This document shows positions 35,910 through 44,780 of a DNA stretch of 64,000 nt, one piece after another. Numbering within the stretch: position 1 is the first letter of the stretch; the number at the start of each line of letters is the position of its first letter. The position numbers and the translations under genes are program-made. The stretch comes from Azonexaceae bacterium (GTDB taxonomy: Bacteria; Pseudomonadota; Gammaproteobacteria; Burkholderiales; Rhodocyclaceae), in assembly GCA_013335535.1 (NCBI GenBank), contig JAAXVL010000014.1:17844-81843 (forward strand), written 5' to 3'. The notes beneath the pieces are model-generated. The model had not been told where the DNA came from and searched no databases. It saw only the letters and a program-made list of their open reading frames with translations.

Positions 35910-37660
35910 TGTTGATGAACCTGTTCACATTCAAGGGTGGCGTCAAGCCGCCAACCAACAAGACACAATCCGTCACCCTGCCCATCGCCCAGGCACCGCT
36001 TCCATCGCGCCTCGTCGTGCCGTTGCACCAGAGCATCGGCGGGATGCCGCAGCCGGTCGTCCAGGCTGGCGACAAGGTGCTCAAGGGCCAGCTGATCGGC
36101 GAAGCCGATGGCTGGATCTCGGCCGCAGTCCATGCCCCGACCTCGGGCACGGTTCTCGAAGTGGCCATGCACGTTCAACCCCACCCGTCCGGCCTCGATG
36201 CGCTGTGCGTCGTCATCGAACCCGACGGCAAGGACGAGTGGATCGCCCGCGAGGCCGTCGATTACAAGTCACTGCCGCCGGAAGAAGTCCGCGAACGCCT
36301 GCAGCAGGCTGGTGTGGTCGGTCTCGGTGGCGCGGTTTTCCCGACCCACGGCAAGCTGACCGCCTCGAAGACCGTGCCGATGGAAGAACTGGTCATCAAC
36401 GGTGCCGAGTGCGAACCCTTCATTACCTGCGACGACCTGCTCATGCGCGAACGCGCTGACGAAGTCGTGCGCGGCATCGGCATCTTCCGCGACCTGCTGC
36501 AACCGAAGAAGGTGCTCATCGGCATCGAGGACAACAAGCCGGAAGCGGCCGCCGCGATGCGTCTTGCCGTACAGGCACTCGGCGAGAGCTTCGAAGTCGT
36601 CCAGGTTCCGACCCGCTACCCGGCCGGCGGAGCCAAGCAGCTGATTCGTGTTCTCACCGGCAAGGAAGTCCCGGCCTCGAAGCGCTCGACCGACCTTGGC
36701 GTCCAGTGCTTCAACGTCGCCACCGCCTACACCGCCTGGCGCGCCATCGCCCACGGCGAACCAGTCGTTTCCCGCCTGGTCACGCTGTCCGGCAACGTTC
36801 ACGCTCCGCGCAACTACGAAGTCCTGATCGGCACGCCGATGGGCGAGTTGCTCAAACTCGCCCAACCCCACCCGGATACCGACGGCATCATCATGGGCGG
36901 CCCGATGATGGGTTTCCTGGTGCCGAATGCCGATGTCCCGGTGGTCAAGGCGACCAACTGCCTGATCGCCCATTCCGAGCGCCTGTTCCCGCCCAAGGCG
37001 CCGGAAATGCCGTGCATTCGCTGCGGCTCTTGCGCCCAGGCCTGCCCGCACGAACTGCAACCCTTCGAGATGTACTGGTTCTCGCGCGCCAAGAATTTCG
37101 GCAAGACGCAGGAATACAACATTTTCGACTGCATCGAATGCGGCTGCTGCTCCTTCGTCTGCCCGTCGCGCATACCGCTGGTCCAGTATTTCCGCTTTGC
37201 CAAGAGCGAAATCTGGGCGCGCGAACGCGAAAAAAATGCCTCCGACCAGGCCAAGGCCCGTTTCGAATTCAAGCAGTTGCGTGAAGAGCGTGAAAAGGCC
37301 GACAAGGCTGAAAAGCTGGCCAAGGCCGCCGCTGCGCAAGCAGCCAAGAAGGCCGCCGAGGCTGCAGCTGCAGCGGCCGCAGAAAGCGGCACCGTACCGG
37401 CCGTCGCCGCCCCTGCCGATGCCCCCTCTGCCACGGTCAACCCGGAAAAAGAGGCAAAACGCGCCACCATCGAAGCGGCCATGGCCCGCGCCAAGGCACA
37501 GCGTGAAGCCGTTCAGCCGAAGAACACCGAAAACCTGACAGCGGAACAACAAAAGGCTGCCGCCGACATCGAAGCGCGCCGCGTCGCCGCCCACCTGATC
37601 GAGCCCGAGCCGGCAGCAGCAGCCGACCAGCCCGCCGCCCCGCTCGATCCCAAATCCTGA
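35909..37660 (+). CDS. rnfC: Rnf complex subunit C
   Basis: A 583-residue peripheral subunit with an NADH/FMN-binding domain of the complex I 51-kDa type (GLGGAVFPTHGKL; INGAECEPFITCDD) and two 4Fe-4S motifs, CIRCGSCAQACP and CIECGCCSFVCP, near 369 and 408. The C-terminal 130 residues are a low-complexity Ala/Lys/Glu coiled region of variable length in this family. A possible degenerate copy of the dispersed repeat encodes ATVNPEKEA within that tail. Confidence 0.96.
   Translation: MLMNLFTFKGGVKPPTNKTQSVTLPIAQAPLPSRLVVPLHQSIGGMPQPVVQAGDKVLKGQLIGEADGWISAAVHAPTSGTVLEVAMHVQPHPSGLDALCVVIEPDGKDEWIAREAVDYKSLPPEEVRERLQQAGVVGLGGAVFPTHGKLTASKTVPMEELVINGAECEPFITCDDLLMRERADEVVRGIGIFRDLLQPKKVLIGIEDNKPEAAAAMRLAVQALGESFEVVQVPTRYPAGGAKQLIRVLTGKEVPASKRSTDLGVQCFNVATAYTAWRAIAHGEPVVSRLVTLSGNVHAPRNYEVLIGTPMGELLKLAQPHPDTDGIIMGGPMMGFLVPNADVPVVKATNCLIAHSERLFPPKAPEMPCIRCGSCAQACPHELQPFEMYWFSRAKNFGKTQEYNIFDCIECGCCSFVCPSRIPLVQYFRFAKSEIWAREREKNASDQAKARFEFKQLREEREKADKAEKLAKAAAAQAAKKAAEAAAAAAAESGTVPAVAAPADAPSATVNPEKEAKRATIEAAMARAKAQREAVQPKNTENLTAEQQKAAADIEARRVAAHLIEPEPAAAADQPAAPLDPKS
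37431..37460 (-). repeat. Possible degenerate copy 6 of the dispersed repeat
   Basis: CCACGGTCAACCCGG followed by AAAAAGAGGC inside the low-complexity tail of rnfC, with one extra base relative to the consensus. The match is partial and could be chance. Confidence 0.4.
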
Positions 37661-37678
37661 ACCCTGGATCTCATAAAA

Positions 37679-38695
37679 GTGTTCGCCCCCGCCCCCTTCC
37701 TTCTCAAAGACGTCAGCGTCAGCCAGGTCATGATCCAGGTTTGCGTTGCCCTGATTCCGGGCATCGCCGCCTACGCCAGCCTGGTCGGTCCGGCCATCCT
37801 GGTTCAACTGGTCATCGCCACGCTCGCCGCGCTGGTCGCCGAAGCGCTCATGCTCAAGGTGCGCGGCAAATCGCTGGCGCTCTTCCTGACCGATGGCTCG
37901 GCCATCGTCACCGCCTGGCTCATTGCCCTGACTTTCCCGCCCCTCGCGCCGTGGTGGCTGGTCGTCACCGGCACCGTCTTTGCGGTCGTCGTCGCCAAGC
38001 ACCTCTATGGCGGACTGGGCCAGAACCCGTTCAATCCGGCCATGGTCGCCTTCGCCGTGTGCATCGTCGCCTTCCCGGCACTCATGTCGCAGTGGCCAAG
38101 CGTCGGCCTGCAACTGGGGCTGATTGACCAGATGAACATCATTCTGGGCTGGGCGCCGCGCGTCGACGCCCTGTCCGGCGCGACGCCGCTCGACGCGATG
38201 AAAACGGCGCTCAAGCTGGGCGAAGGCAGTTTCGATGTCAGCACCCTGCTGGCCAATCAGGATATTTACGGCAACTTTGCCGGTCGTGGCTGGGAATGGG
38301 TCGCTGCCGGCTACCTGCTCGGCGGCCTGTGGCTTTGGCAGCGCAAGCTGATCACCTGGCACGTGCCGGTCGCCTTCATCGCATCGATGACCGTGCTTTC
38401 CGGCGCCCTCTGGCTCTACAACCCGAGCCAGTTCGCCAGCCCACTCTTTCACCTGCTTTCCGGTGGCGCCATGCTCGGCGCCTTCTTCATCGCCACCGAC
38501 CCGGTTTCCGGGTGCACGACGCCGCGCGGCAAGCTGATCTTCGGCGCCGGCGCCGGGCTGCTCGCCTACATCATCCGCGTTTTCGGCGGCTATCCGGATG
38601 GCGTCGCCTTCGCCGTGCTGCTCATGAATCTCTCCGCCCCGCTCATCGACCTCCTCACCCAGCCGCCGATTTTCGGCATGAAGGAGAAGTCATGA
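37679..38695 (+). CDS. rnfD: Rnf complex membrane subunit D
   Basis: A 338-residue polytopic subunit with about nine hydrophobic segments. The LSGATPLDAMK motif near residue 168 holds the Thr that carries covalent FMN in this family (SGAT), and GLGQNPFNPAMVAF is a family hallmark. The start is GTG 37679, 18 bp after rnfC; no ATG fits better. Confidence 0.95.
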   Translation: MFAPAPFLLKDVSVSQVMIQVCVALIPGIAAYASLVGPAILVQLVIATLAALVAEALMLKVRGKSLALFLTDGSAIVTAWLIALTFPPLAPWWLVVTGTVFAVVVAKHLYGGLGQNPFNPAMVAFAVCIVAFPALMSQWPSVGLQLGLIDQMNIILGWAPRVDALSGATPLDAMKTALKLGEGSFDVSTLLANQDIYGNFAGRGWEWVAAGYLLGGLWLWQRKLITWHVPVAFIASMTVLSGALWLYNPSQFASPLFHLLSGGAMLGAFFIATDPVSGCTTPRGKLIFGAGAGLLAYIIRVFGGYPDGVAFAVLLMNLSAPLIDLLTQPPIFGMKEKS

Positions 38696-39354
38696 GCGCC
38701 GCCAAGGAGTTTTCGGCGACCGGCATGGCGGCGCGCACCGCCGCCATCCTCTTCGTTTTCGTGATCATCTTCACCGGTCTGCTTTCCGGCGCCTACTTGT
38801 GGACCAAGCCGGCGATCGAAGCCTCGGCGGCCGAAGAAAAGATGAAACTGGTCGATGAAGTGCTGCCGCGCAGCGAATACGACAATGCCCTGCTGGAAGA
38901 CACGGTCACGCTGCCGGCAACGGCTGAATTGACGCTGACCGATCCCACACTGCTCTACCGCGCCCGCAAGAATGGCCAACCCGTCGCCCTGGTTTTCGAA
39001 GCCGTCGCTCCCGATGGCTACGCCGGCAAGATCCGCCTCATCGTGGCCATTCGCGCCAGCGGCGAACTGGCCGGCGTGCGTGTGACGCAGCACAAGGAAA
39101 CGCCAGGGCTGGGCGATTACATCGAGATCAAGAAGGACAAAAACAAGTCCCGGCCATGGATCACGCAATTCAACGGCATGTCGCTCGCCAAGGTTACCGA
39201 CAAGGACTGGAAAGTCAGAAAAGATGGCGGCCAGCTCGATTCCTATGCCGGTGCAACCATCACCCCGCGCGCCGTGTCCAAAGCCGTGCTGAAGGCCGTC
39301 AAATGGGCCGAGGCCAACCGTGACCGACTGTTCGCAGAAGGAGCCGCCAAATGA
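38692..39354 (+). CDS. rnfG: Rnf complex subunit G
   Basis: A 220-residue subunit with one N-terminal membrane helix and a periplasmic FMN-binding domain. The flavinylation motif SYAGATITPRAV near residue 183 contains the Thr expected to carry FMN by a phosphoester bond. The ATG overlaps the rnfD stop as ATGA. A flavin transferase (ApbE) must act on it; none is in the window. Confidence 0.96.
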   Translation: MSAAKEFSATGMAARTAAILFVFVIIFTGLLSGAYLWTKPAIEASAAEEKMKLVDEVLPRSEYDNALLEDTVTLPATAELTLTDPTLLYRARKNGQPVALVFEAVAPDGYAGKIRLIVAIRASGELAGVRVTQHKETPGLGDYIEIKKDKNKSRPWITQFNGMSLAKVTDKDWKVRKDGGQLDSYAGATITPRAVSKAVLKAVKWAEANRDRLFAEGAAK

Positions 39355-40040
39355 TCACGCGTGACGAATTCAAGACCATTGCCGGCAACGGCATCTGGAA
39401 GCAGAACACCTCCATCGTCCAGATTCTCGGCCTGTGCCCGCTGCTCGCCGTCACCACCAATGCCGTAAACGGCATCATGCTGTCGCTGGCCACGATCATC
39501 GTCATGGCCATGTCGGGCTTTGCCATCGCCAGCCTGCGTAACTTCATTCCGCACGAAATCCGCATCCCGGTCTTCATCCTGATCGTCGCGGCCCTGGTCA
39601 CCGTCGTCGACCTGCTGTTCAACGCCAACCTGCACGAGCTTTACCTCGTGCTCGGCATTTTCATTCCACTCATCGTCACCAACTGCATCGTACTTGCCCG
39701 CGTCGAAGCCTTTGCCGCCAAGAACCCGCCGCTACAGTCGACCTTCGATGGCATTTTCATGGGTGTCGGCATGTTGTGGACCCTGGCCCTGCTTGGCGCC
39801 ATGCGCGAATTTCTCGGCAGCGGCACCATCCTCGGCGGCATCGACATGGTTTTCCCGAGCCTGCAACCGATCCAGGTTTTGCCGGAAAGCTATCCCGGCT
39901 TCCTGCTCGCCCTGCTGCCGCCCGGCGCCTTCATCCTGCTCGGCTGCATGATCGCCTGGAAAAACTGGATGGAAGCCCGCGCTGCCGAGCGCAACAAGCA
40001 AAAGCCGCCGGCTCCGGTCGCCACGGCCGGGTGCCACTGA
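39351..40040 (+). CDS. rnfE: Rnf complex membrane subunit E
   Basis: A 229-residue subunit paralogous to RnfA, with six helices and the matching NTSIVQILGLCPLLAVTTNAVNG and FIPLIVTNCIVLARVEAFA segments, each bearing the membrane Cys. ATG overlaps the rnfG stop. It ends with a Lys/Pro-rich cytoplasmic tail and finishes the rnfABCDGE operon. Confidence 0.97.
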   Translation: MITRDEFKTIAGNGIWKQNTSIVQILGLCPLLAVTTNAVNGIMLSLATIIVMAMSGFAIASLRNFIPHEIRIPVFILIVAALVTVVDLLFNANLHELYLVLGIFIPLIVTNCIVLARVEAFAAKNPPLQSTFDGIFMGVGMLWTLALLGAMREFLGSGTILGGIDMVFPSLQPIQVLPESYPGFLLALLPPGAFILLGCMIAWKNWMEARAAERNKQKPPAPVATAGCH

Positions 40041-40081
40041 TTCCGGAATTCAGCCCGCTGCGGGCCTGAACAGAAGCCCGC

Positions 40082-41155
40082 ATGCGCATCGAAGCCATCC
40101 GCCAGACCCTGTTCGCCACGGGCGCCAAGGATTGCCACGTCGACCGCGTGCTGCGCGCCTGGGCTCAGGGCAAGCCGCTCACCGCCGGGCCGAGCCGCCA
40201 CCCGCCGGAAACCTTCCTGCCGCTCGCCCTGCGCAACGCGCTGCCCGGCCTGCACAACGAACTCTCGGCGCTGGCCCGCGTCCGCTCCGAACACCCCGGC
40301 GACGATGGTTCGGCCCGCCTCCTCGTCGAACTGGCCGACGGCCAGACCGTCGAAAGCGTGCTGTTGCCGCGCGACGGCCTGTGCATCTCGACGCAGATCG
40401 GCTGTGCCGTCGGTTGCACCTTCTGCATGACTGGCCGCGATGGCCTGCTGCGTCAGGTGAGCAGCGGCGAAATGGTCGCCCAGGTCATCCTCGGCCGGGC
40501 CCGGCGCAAGGTAACGCGCGTCGTTTTCATGGGCATGGGCGAGCCCTCACACAACATGGAAAACGTGCTCGACGCCATCAATTTTCTCGGCACGGCGGGC
40601 GGCATCGGCCACAAGAACCTGGTTTTCTCGACAGTCGGCGACCACCGCGTTTTCGAGCGCCTGCCGCAGGAAACCGTCAAGCCGGCGCTGGCCATTTCAC
40701 TGCATTCGACCCGCGCCGAACTGCGCGCCGAGCTGCTGCCCAAGGCGCCACGCATCGCGCCGAACGAGCTGGTCGAACTGGCCGAGCATTACGCGCGAAC
40801 GACAAGCTATCCCATCCAATACCAATGGACGCTGCTCGAGGGTATCAACGACAGCTACGCGGAAATGGACGGCATCGCCCGCCTGCTCGCCGGGAAGTAC
40901 GCGATCATGAACCTCATTCCGTACAACGCGACGGCCGCGCTGGACTACCGGCGGCCACCTGTCGAGCGCATCACCGAACTGACGCGCTACCTGCACGCCC
41001 AGGGCATCCGGACGACAGTGCGCAATTCCGCCGGGCAAGATGTCGATGGCGGTTGCGGCCAGTTGCGCGCTCGCGAGAGCGCCATCGCGCTGCCACGGTC
41101 AACCGGAAAAATCCTCAAAAAACGAAATACGCCGGACGCCGCCTCAGGCGTCTGA
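40082..41155 (+). CDS. RlmN-like radical SAM RNA methyltransferase
   Basis: A 357-residue radical SAM enzyme of the RlmN/Cfr family. The Cys set C101, C108, C112, C115 matches the family order (catalytic Cys plus CxxxCxxC cluster), and DVDGGCGQL near the end gives the second catalytic Cys (C325). GMGEPSHN and the SLHST segment are also conserved. Family members methylate adenine C2 in 23S rRNA or tRNA. It may be a second paralogue, as it sits after rnf rather than beside ispG/ndk; this cannot be checked here. The last 20 residues (from codon 338) are encoded by a repeat copy and look like an added tail. Confidence 0.88.
   Translation: MRIEAIRQTLFATGAKDCHVDRVLRAWAQGKPLTAGPSRHPPETFLPLALRNALPGLHNELSALARVRSEHPGDDGSARLLVELADGQTVESVLLPRDGLCISTQIGCAVGCTFCMTGRDGLLRQVSSGEMVAQVILGRARRKVTRVVFMGMGEPSHNMENVLDAINFLGTAGGIGHKNLVFSTVGDHRVFERLPQETVKPALAISLHSTRAELRAELLPKAPRIAPNELVELAEHYARTTSYPIQYQWTLLEGINDSYAEMDGIARLLAGKYAIMNLIPYNATAALDYRRPPVERITELTRYLHAQGIRTTVRNSAGQDVDGGCGQLRARESAIALPRSTGKILKKRNTPDAASGV
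41093..41128 (-). repeat. Dispersed ~36-bp repeat, copy 7 (in rlmN-like 3' end)
   Basis: CCACGGTCAACCGG, an A-rich middle and a degenerate right end, inside the last codons of the RlmN-like gene. Confidence 0.75.
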
Positions 41156-42553
41156 AGATTCGAGCACGACGCAGTTCTTACCGCGCTCCTTGGCGCGATA
41201 ACTCGCTTCGTCGGCCCGCCGCATCAGGCTGTTTTCGTTGTCGCTCGGCTGGTGCCGGGCAACGCCGATGCTGACCGTGCAGTGAATGCATTCGCCATTT
41301 GCCGTGATGGTCTCCTGCGCTGCAAACAAGCCGCGCAGACGCTCGGCCAGCACCATCGCCGCCGTCGCGTCTGCCTCCGGCAGCAGCACAACGAACTCCT
41401 CGCCGCCGTAACGATAGGCGCTGTCGGAGCGGCGCAGGCATTGCCGAATGACCTGCGCCAGGTTCTGCAAGACCTTGTCGCCCTCGAGGTGGCCGTAGCG
41501 GTCGTTGATGCCCTTGAAATTGTCGCAATCGAGAATCAGCAAGGACAGCGGCCGGCCATAGCGCGTTGCCCGTTCGAGCTCTCCGGGCAGGCATTCGTGC
41601 AGATAACGGGCGTTGTAAAGGCCGGTCAGCGAATCGGTCTGGCTCAGGCAGCGATAACGCTCCTCGCTTTCGCGCAAGGCCAACTCGGCCCAGCGGCGCT
41701 CGCTGACATCCTGCAGGGTTTCGATGGCACCGACCAGTTCGCCCTGCGCATTGCGCAAGGGGGCGGCGGTGAAGAACAGCCAGCGGCCGTTTTCACCGAA
41801 ATGCGGAAAGAAATCCTCGGCCTCGTAGCCACCGGGAATCAGCAGCGAGGGCTGGAAACGGCCGTGATACAAGCGGTCCACGGCATTCTCGTTGGCGTCG
41901 TCGAGGACCAGGTCGGCCATGATCGGCCGCTCCGACGAATAGAAGGCCTTCCACTGGCCGCGGGTGCCGATCACATCGCGCGCCAGCGTCCCGGTCATCG
42001 CCTCGCAGGCACGGTTCCAGTGCGTGACGCGGTGCCCGGCATCGATGACCAGCGTGGCCACCGAGGAGCCATCGACGATCTGCGCCAGATAGGCTTCGCT
42101 GTCGCGCAGCGCCGCCTCGGCCCGCCGTCGTTCGGTGACGTCCTGCAGCGTCTCGATGGCGCCGACGATATCGCCCGCCGCGTTGCGGATGGCCACGGCC
42201 GTGATGAAAAGCCAGCAACCGCCCTGGCCGAAGGCCGGGAAAAAGCCCTCCGACTCGAAGGCACCGTCGAGCAGTGCCGACGGCTTGATCTTGTTGGGAA
42301 AATCCCGTTCGGCTACCGCATCGAGGGCGCCATCGACGACCAGATCGGCCATGATCGGCCGGGGCTTGTCGTAGAAAGCCCGCCACTGCTCCGAGCGGCC
42401 AATCACCTCTGCGGCGGAAACACCGGTCAGCAGGGCACACGCCCGGTTCCAGTGGGTCACCCGGTGCTCGGCATCGATGACGATGGTCGCCACCGGGTTG
42501 CCATCGACCAATTGCGTCAAGGCAATGCTATTGCCATCGGCTGCACGCGGCAT
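41144..42553 (-). CDS. Diguanylate cyclase with two tandem PAS domains
   Basis: A 469-residue cytoplasmic protein. Residues about 10-150 and 150-295 are two PAS domains so alike (both contain VIDAxHRVTHWNRAC, PIMADLV and GAIETLQDV) that they look like a recent tandem duplication. The C-terminal GGDEF domain (about 305-465) has an intact active site GGEEF and DSLTGLYNARY, so it should make cyclic di-GMP. No inhibitory RxxD site is obvious just before GGEEF. It overlaps the end of the RlmN-like gene by 12 bp in convergent orientation and separates that gene from nth. Confidence 0.92.
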   Translation of the reverse strand: MPRAADGNSIALTQLVDGNPVATIVIDAEHRVTHWNRACALLTGVSAAEVIGRSEQWRAFYDKPRPIMADLVVDGALDAVAERDFPNKIKPSALLDGAFESEGFFPAFGQGGCWLFITAVAIRNAAGDIVGAIETLQDVTERRRAEAALRDSEAYLAQIVDGSSVATLVIDAGHRVTHWNRACEAMTGTLARDVIGTRGQWKAFYSSERPIMADLVLDDANENAVDRLYHGRFQPSLLIPGGYEAEDFFPHFGENGRWLFFTAAPLRNAQGELVGAIETLQDVSERRWAELALRESEERYRCLSQTDSLTGLYNARYLHECLPGELERATRYGRPLSLLILDCDNFKGINDRYGHLEGDKVLQNLAQVIRQCLRRSDSAYRYGGEEFVVLLPEADATAAMVLAERLRGLFAAQETITANGECIHCTVSIGVARHQPSDNENSLMRRADEASYRAKERGKNCVVLESSDA

Positions 42554-42641
42554 GGGGGTCTGCCTTCTCTGTCAGGTAGAATTGTTTGTGACAATATGGC
42601 GCATCGTGACGCGCCTGACAATCCACCCAGCCCCCCCCTTC

Positions 42642-43274
42642 GTGAAAAAAGCCACCATCGAGCAGTTTTACAGCCGCCTGCGCGACGCCAATCCGGCGCC
42701 GACGACCGAGCTGCACTACGCCACCCCCTTCCAGTTGCTGATCGCCGTCATCCTCTCGGCGCAGGCTACCGACGTCGGCGTCAACAAGGCGACGGCCCGG
42801 CTCTACCCGGTCGCCCCGACGCCATCCGCCATGCTGGCGCTCGGCGAGGAGGGCCTGATGGAATACATCAAGACCATCGGCCTGTACCGGACCAAGGCCA
42901 GGAACGTCATCGCCACCTGCCGCATGCTGCTCGAACTGCACGACGGCGAGGTGCCGGAAGACCGCGCCGCCCTCGAAGCCCTGCCGGGCGTCGGCCGCAA
43001 GACGGCCAATGTCGTGCTCAACACGGCTTTCGGCCAACCGACCATAGCCGTCGACACGCACATCTTCCGCCTCGGCAACCGCACCGGGCTGGCCCCCGGC
43101 AAGACGGTCGAGGAAGTTGAAAAGAAACTGGTTCGGGTGACACCCGACGAATTCAAGAAGGACGCCCATCACTGGCTCATCCTCCACGGCCGCTACGTGT
43201 GCAAGGCGCGCAAGCCGGACTGTGGACGCTGCGTCGTGCTCGACCTGTGCGGCTACCGGAGCAAGAGCGTATGA
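42642..43274 (+). CDS. nth: Endonuclease III
   Basis: A 210-residue DNA glycosylase/AP lyase for oxidised pyrimidines. Catalytic K120 (PGVGRKTANV) and D138 (IAVDTHIF) and the 4Fe-4S cysteines C187, C194, C197, C203 fall at exactly the E. coli positions when the start is GTG 42642, which supports that start over earlier in-frame codons. nth follows rnf genes in many proteobacteria; here two genes lie between them. Its stop overlaps the ATG of the FIST gene. Confidence 0.97.
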   Translation: MKKATIEQFYSRLRDANPAPTTELHYATPFQLLIAVILSAQATDVGVNKATARLYPVAPTPSAMLALGEEGLMEYIKTIGLYRTKARNVIATCRMLLELHDGEVPEDRAALEALPGVGRKTANVVLNTAFGQPTIAVDTHIFRLGNRTGLAPGKTVEEVEKKLVRVTPDEFKKDAHHWLILHGRYVCKARKPDCGRCVVLDLCGYRSKSV

Positions 43275-44287
43275 AGGCGGGAAGCGGCCTCGTTGCCGGC
43301 CAGCGCCCCGAAGCAGAGCTGGCCCAAGCCGCCGTTCAGGCCGCACTGGCCGCCGCCGGGCTGACGCGCGCCGACAACGTCATCCTTTTTCTGACCCACG
43401 ATTTCAGCCGGAATCCGCAAGCGGCCGTACTCGCCGCAGCACGCGCCGCCGGCTGCCTGTCCGTTTGCGGTGGCACCGCAAGCGGGCTATTCACCGAGCG
43501 CGGCTGGCAATTCGACCAGCCGGCAGCGGCGGCTCTGGTCTATTCGACACCAGCCGGCCATACCCCGGCCGAATCGCCATTGCTCTCGTTCAGCGGTTAC
43601 AGCCGGCTGCCCTTCGAATGGCAGGATGGCCCGGCGCGGGTCGGCCTGCTCGACAGCGATGCGGCCACCTGGTCGCATGGCCGCACGACAGAAAATGGCT
43701 GTGCCGAGTTTGGGCTGCCCGGCGTCAATGGCCGCCTGGTTCGCGCCTCCGGCCTGCGCCTGCTGGGCGAACCGCTGCCTGTCGAGCAATGCGCCGGCTA
43801 CGATTTACGTCGGATCGGTGGCCACAACGCCGTCGACAGCCTGCACCGCGCCTTGCCGGCCGAATTGCGCGACCGCCCGCCGCTGCACCAGATCGCCGCC
43901 TTGCGCCAGGCCGACGCGCCGGGCATCGCCCTCCTCTCGGCCAATGCCGATGGCTCGCTGACGCTGGCCGAAACCCTGGACGAAGGCGAGACAATCACCT
44001 GGGCCATCCGCCAGCCCCTCGGCGCCGAGCAGGAAATGCGCGAAGCACTGCTCGCCACGGTCAACCCGAAAAAAACGCCGAATTTCGCCCTGATGTTTTC
44101 CTGCATCGGCCGCGGCCCGCTGTTTTACGGCAACGACGACCGCGACCTCGTCGCCTTCCGCGATACCTTCCCCGACACCCCGCTACTCGGCGCCTATGGC
44201 ACCGGGCAGATCGCGCCGCTGGGCGGGCAGAATCGTCTGTTCCACAACACTGCACTCACCTTGTTATTCGAAAGCGCTCATGTTTAA
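43271..44287 (+). CDS. FIST domain sensory protein
   Basis: A 338-residue protein with FIST-N (LFLTHDFSRNPQAAVLAAARAAGC; VCGGTASGLF) and FIST-C (ALMFSCIGRGPLFYG; DTPLLGAYGTGQIAPLGGQN; LFHNTALTLLF) domains covering its length. FIST domains are thought to bind small ligands such as amino acids and often occur with signalling domains; here the domain stands alone. The ATG overlaps the nth stop and its end overlaps the DUF1841 gene by 8 bp, so the three are co-transcribed. Confidence 0.92.
   Translation: MKAGSGLVAGQRPEAELAQAAVQAALAAAGLTRADNVILFLTHDFSRNPQAAVLAAARAAGCLSVCGGTASGLFTERGWQFDQPAAAALVYSTPAGHTPAESPLLSFSGYSRLPFEWQDGPARVGLLDSDAATWSHGRTTENGCAEFGLPGVNGRLVRASGLRLLGEPLPVEQCAGYDLRRIGGHNAVDSLHRALPAELRDRPPLHQIAALRQADAPGIALLSANADGSLTLAETLDEGETITWAIRQPLGAEQEMREALLATVNPKKTPNFALMFSCIGRGPLFYGNDDRDLVAFRDTFPDTPLLGAYGTGQIAPLGGQNRLFHNTALTLLFESAHV
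44055..44086 (-). repeat. Possible degenerate copy 8 of the dispersed repeat
   Basis: CCACGGTCAACCCG followed by an A-run and CGCCGAATTT inside the FIST gene, encoding ATVNPKKTPNFA just before the FIST-C strand. Partial match; may be chance. Confidence 0.4.
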
Positions 44288-44711
44288 CCCCTCCCGCGAG
44301 CAGGTCCGCCTCTTCTTTTGCGACGCCTGGCGAAAGCATGTCGACCGTCTGCCGCTGGCCGGCGCCGAAGTCACGGCCGCCGACATCGCCGCCCGCCACC
44401 CCGAATACCACGCGCTATTGAATGATCCGAAAGGGGCTGTGGACAAAGAATGGACGCCGGAAGGCGGTGCCATGAACCCCTTCCTCCACCTCTCGCTACA
44501 CCTCGCCATCCACGAGCAGGTCAGCATCGACCAGCCGCCGGGCATCCGCATGGCTTTCGAGCAACTGCGCGCCCGCATGGACCCGCACGACGCCGAGCAC
44601 GTGCTGCTCGACTGCCTGGGCGAGACGATCTGGCGCGCCCAGAGCCAGGGCCAGCCGATGGATGCGATGGCCTACGTCGATGCGGTGAAACGCAAGGCGA
44701 GCTTGATTTAG
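44280..44711 (+). CDS. DUF1841 family protein
   Basis: A 143-residue soluble protein matching DUF1841: MFNPSREQVRLFF at the start, NPFLHLSLHLAIHEQVSIDQPPGI in the centre and DAEHVLLDCLGETIW near the end. The family is common in beta- and gammaproteobacteria with no known function. It overlaps the FIST gene by 8 bp and closes the nth-FIST-DUF1841 unit. Confidence 0.92.
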   Translation: MFNPSREQVRLFFCDAWRKHVDRLPLAGAEVTAADIAARHPEYHALLNDPKGAVDKEWTPEGGAMNPFLHLSLHLAIHEQVSIDQPPGIRMAFEQLRARMDPHDAEHVLLDCLGETIWRAQSQGQPMDAMAYVDAVKRKASLI

Positions 44712-44738
44712 CGGCTCAGCCGGCCGCGCAGCGCTCTT

Positions 44739-44775
44739 CCACGGTCAACCGGAAATAACGGCCAAATTTGAAATG
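44739..44775 (-). repeat. Dispersed ~36-bp repeat, copy 9
   Basis: Near-consensus copy (CCACGGTCAACCGG ... GGCCAAATTTGAAAT) between the convergent DUF1841 and PilB/GspE-type genes, ending 5 bp from the latter's stop. Confidence 0.93.
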
Positions 44776-44780
44776 GCCGC

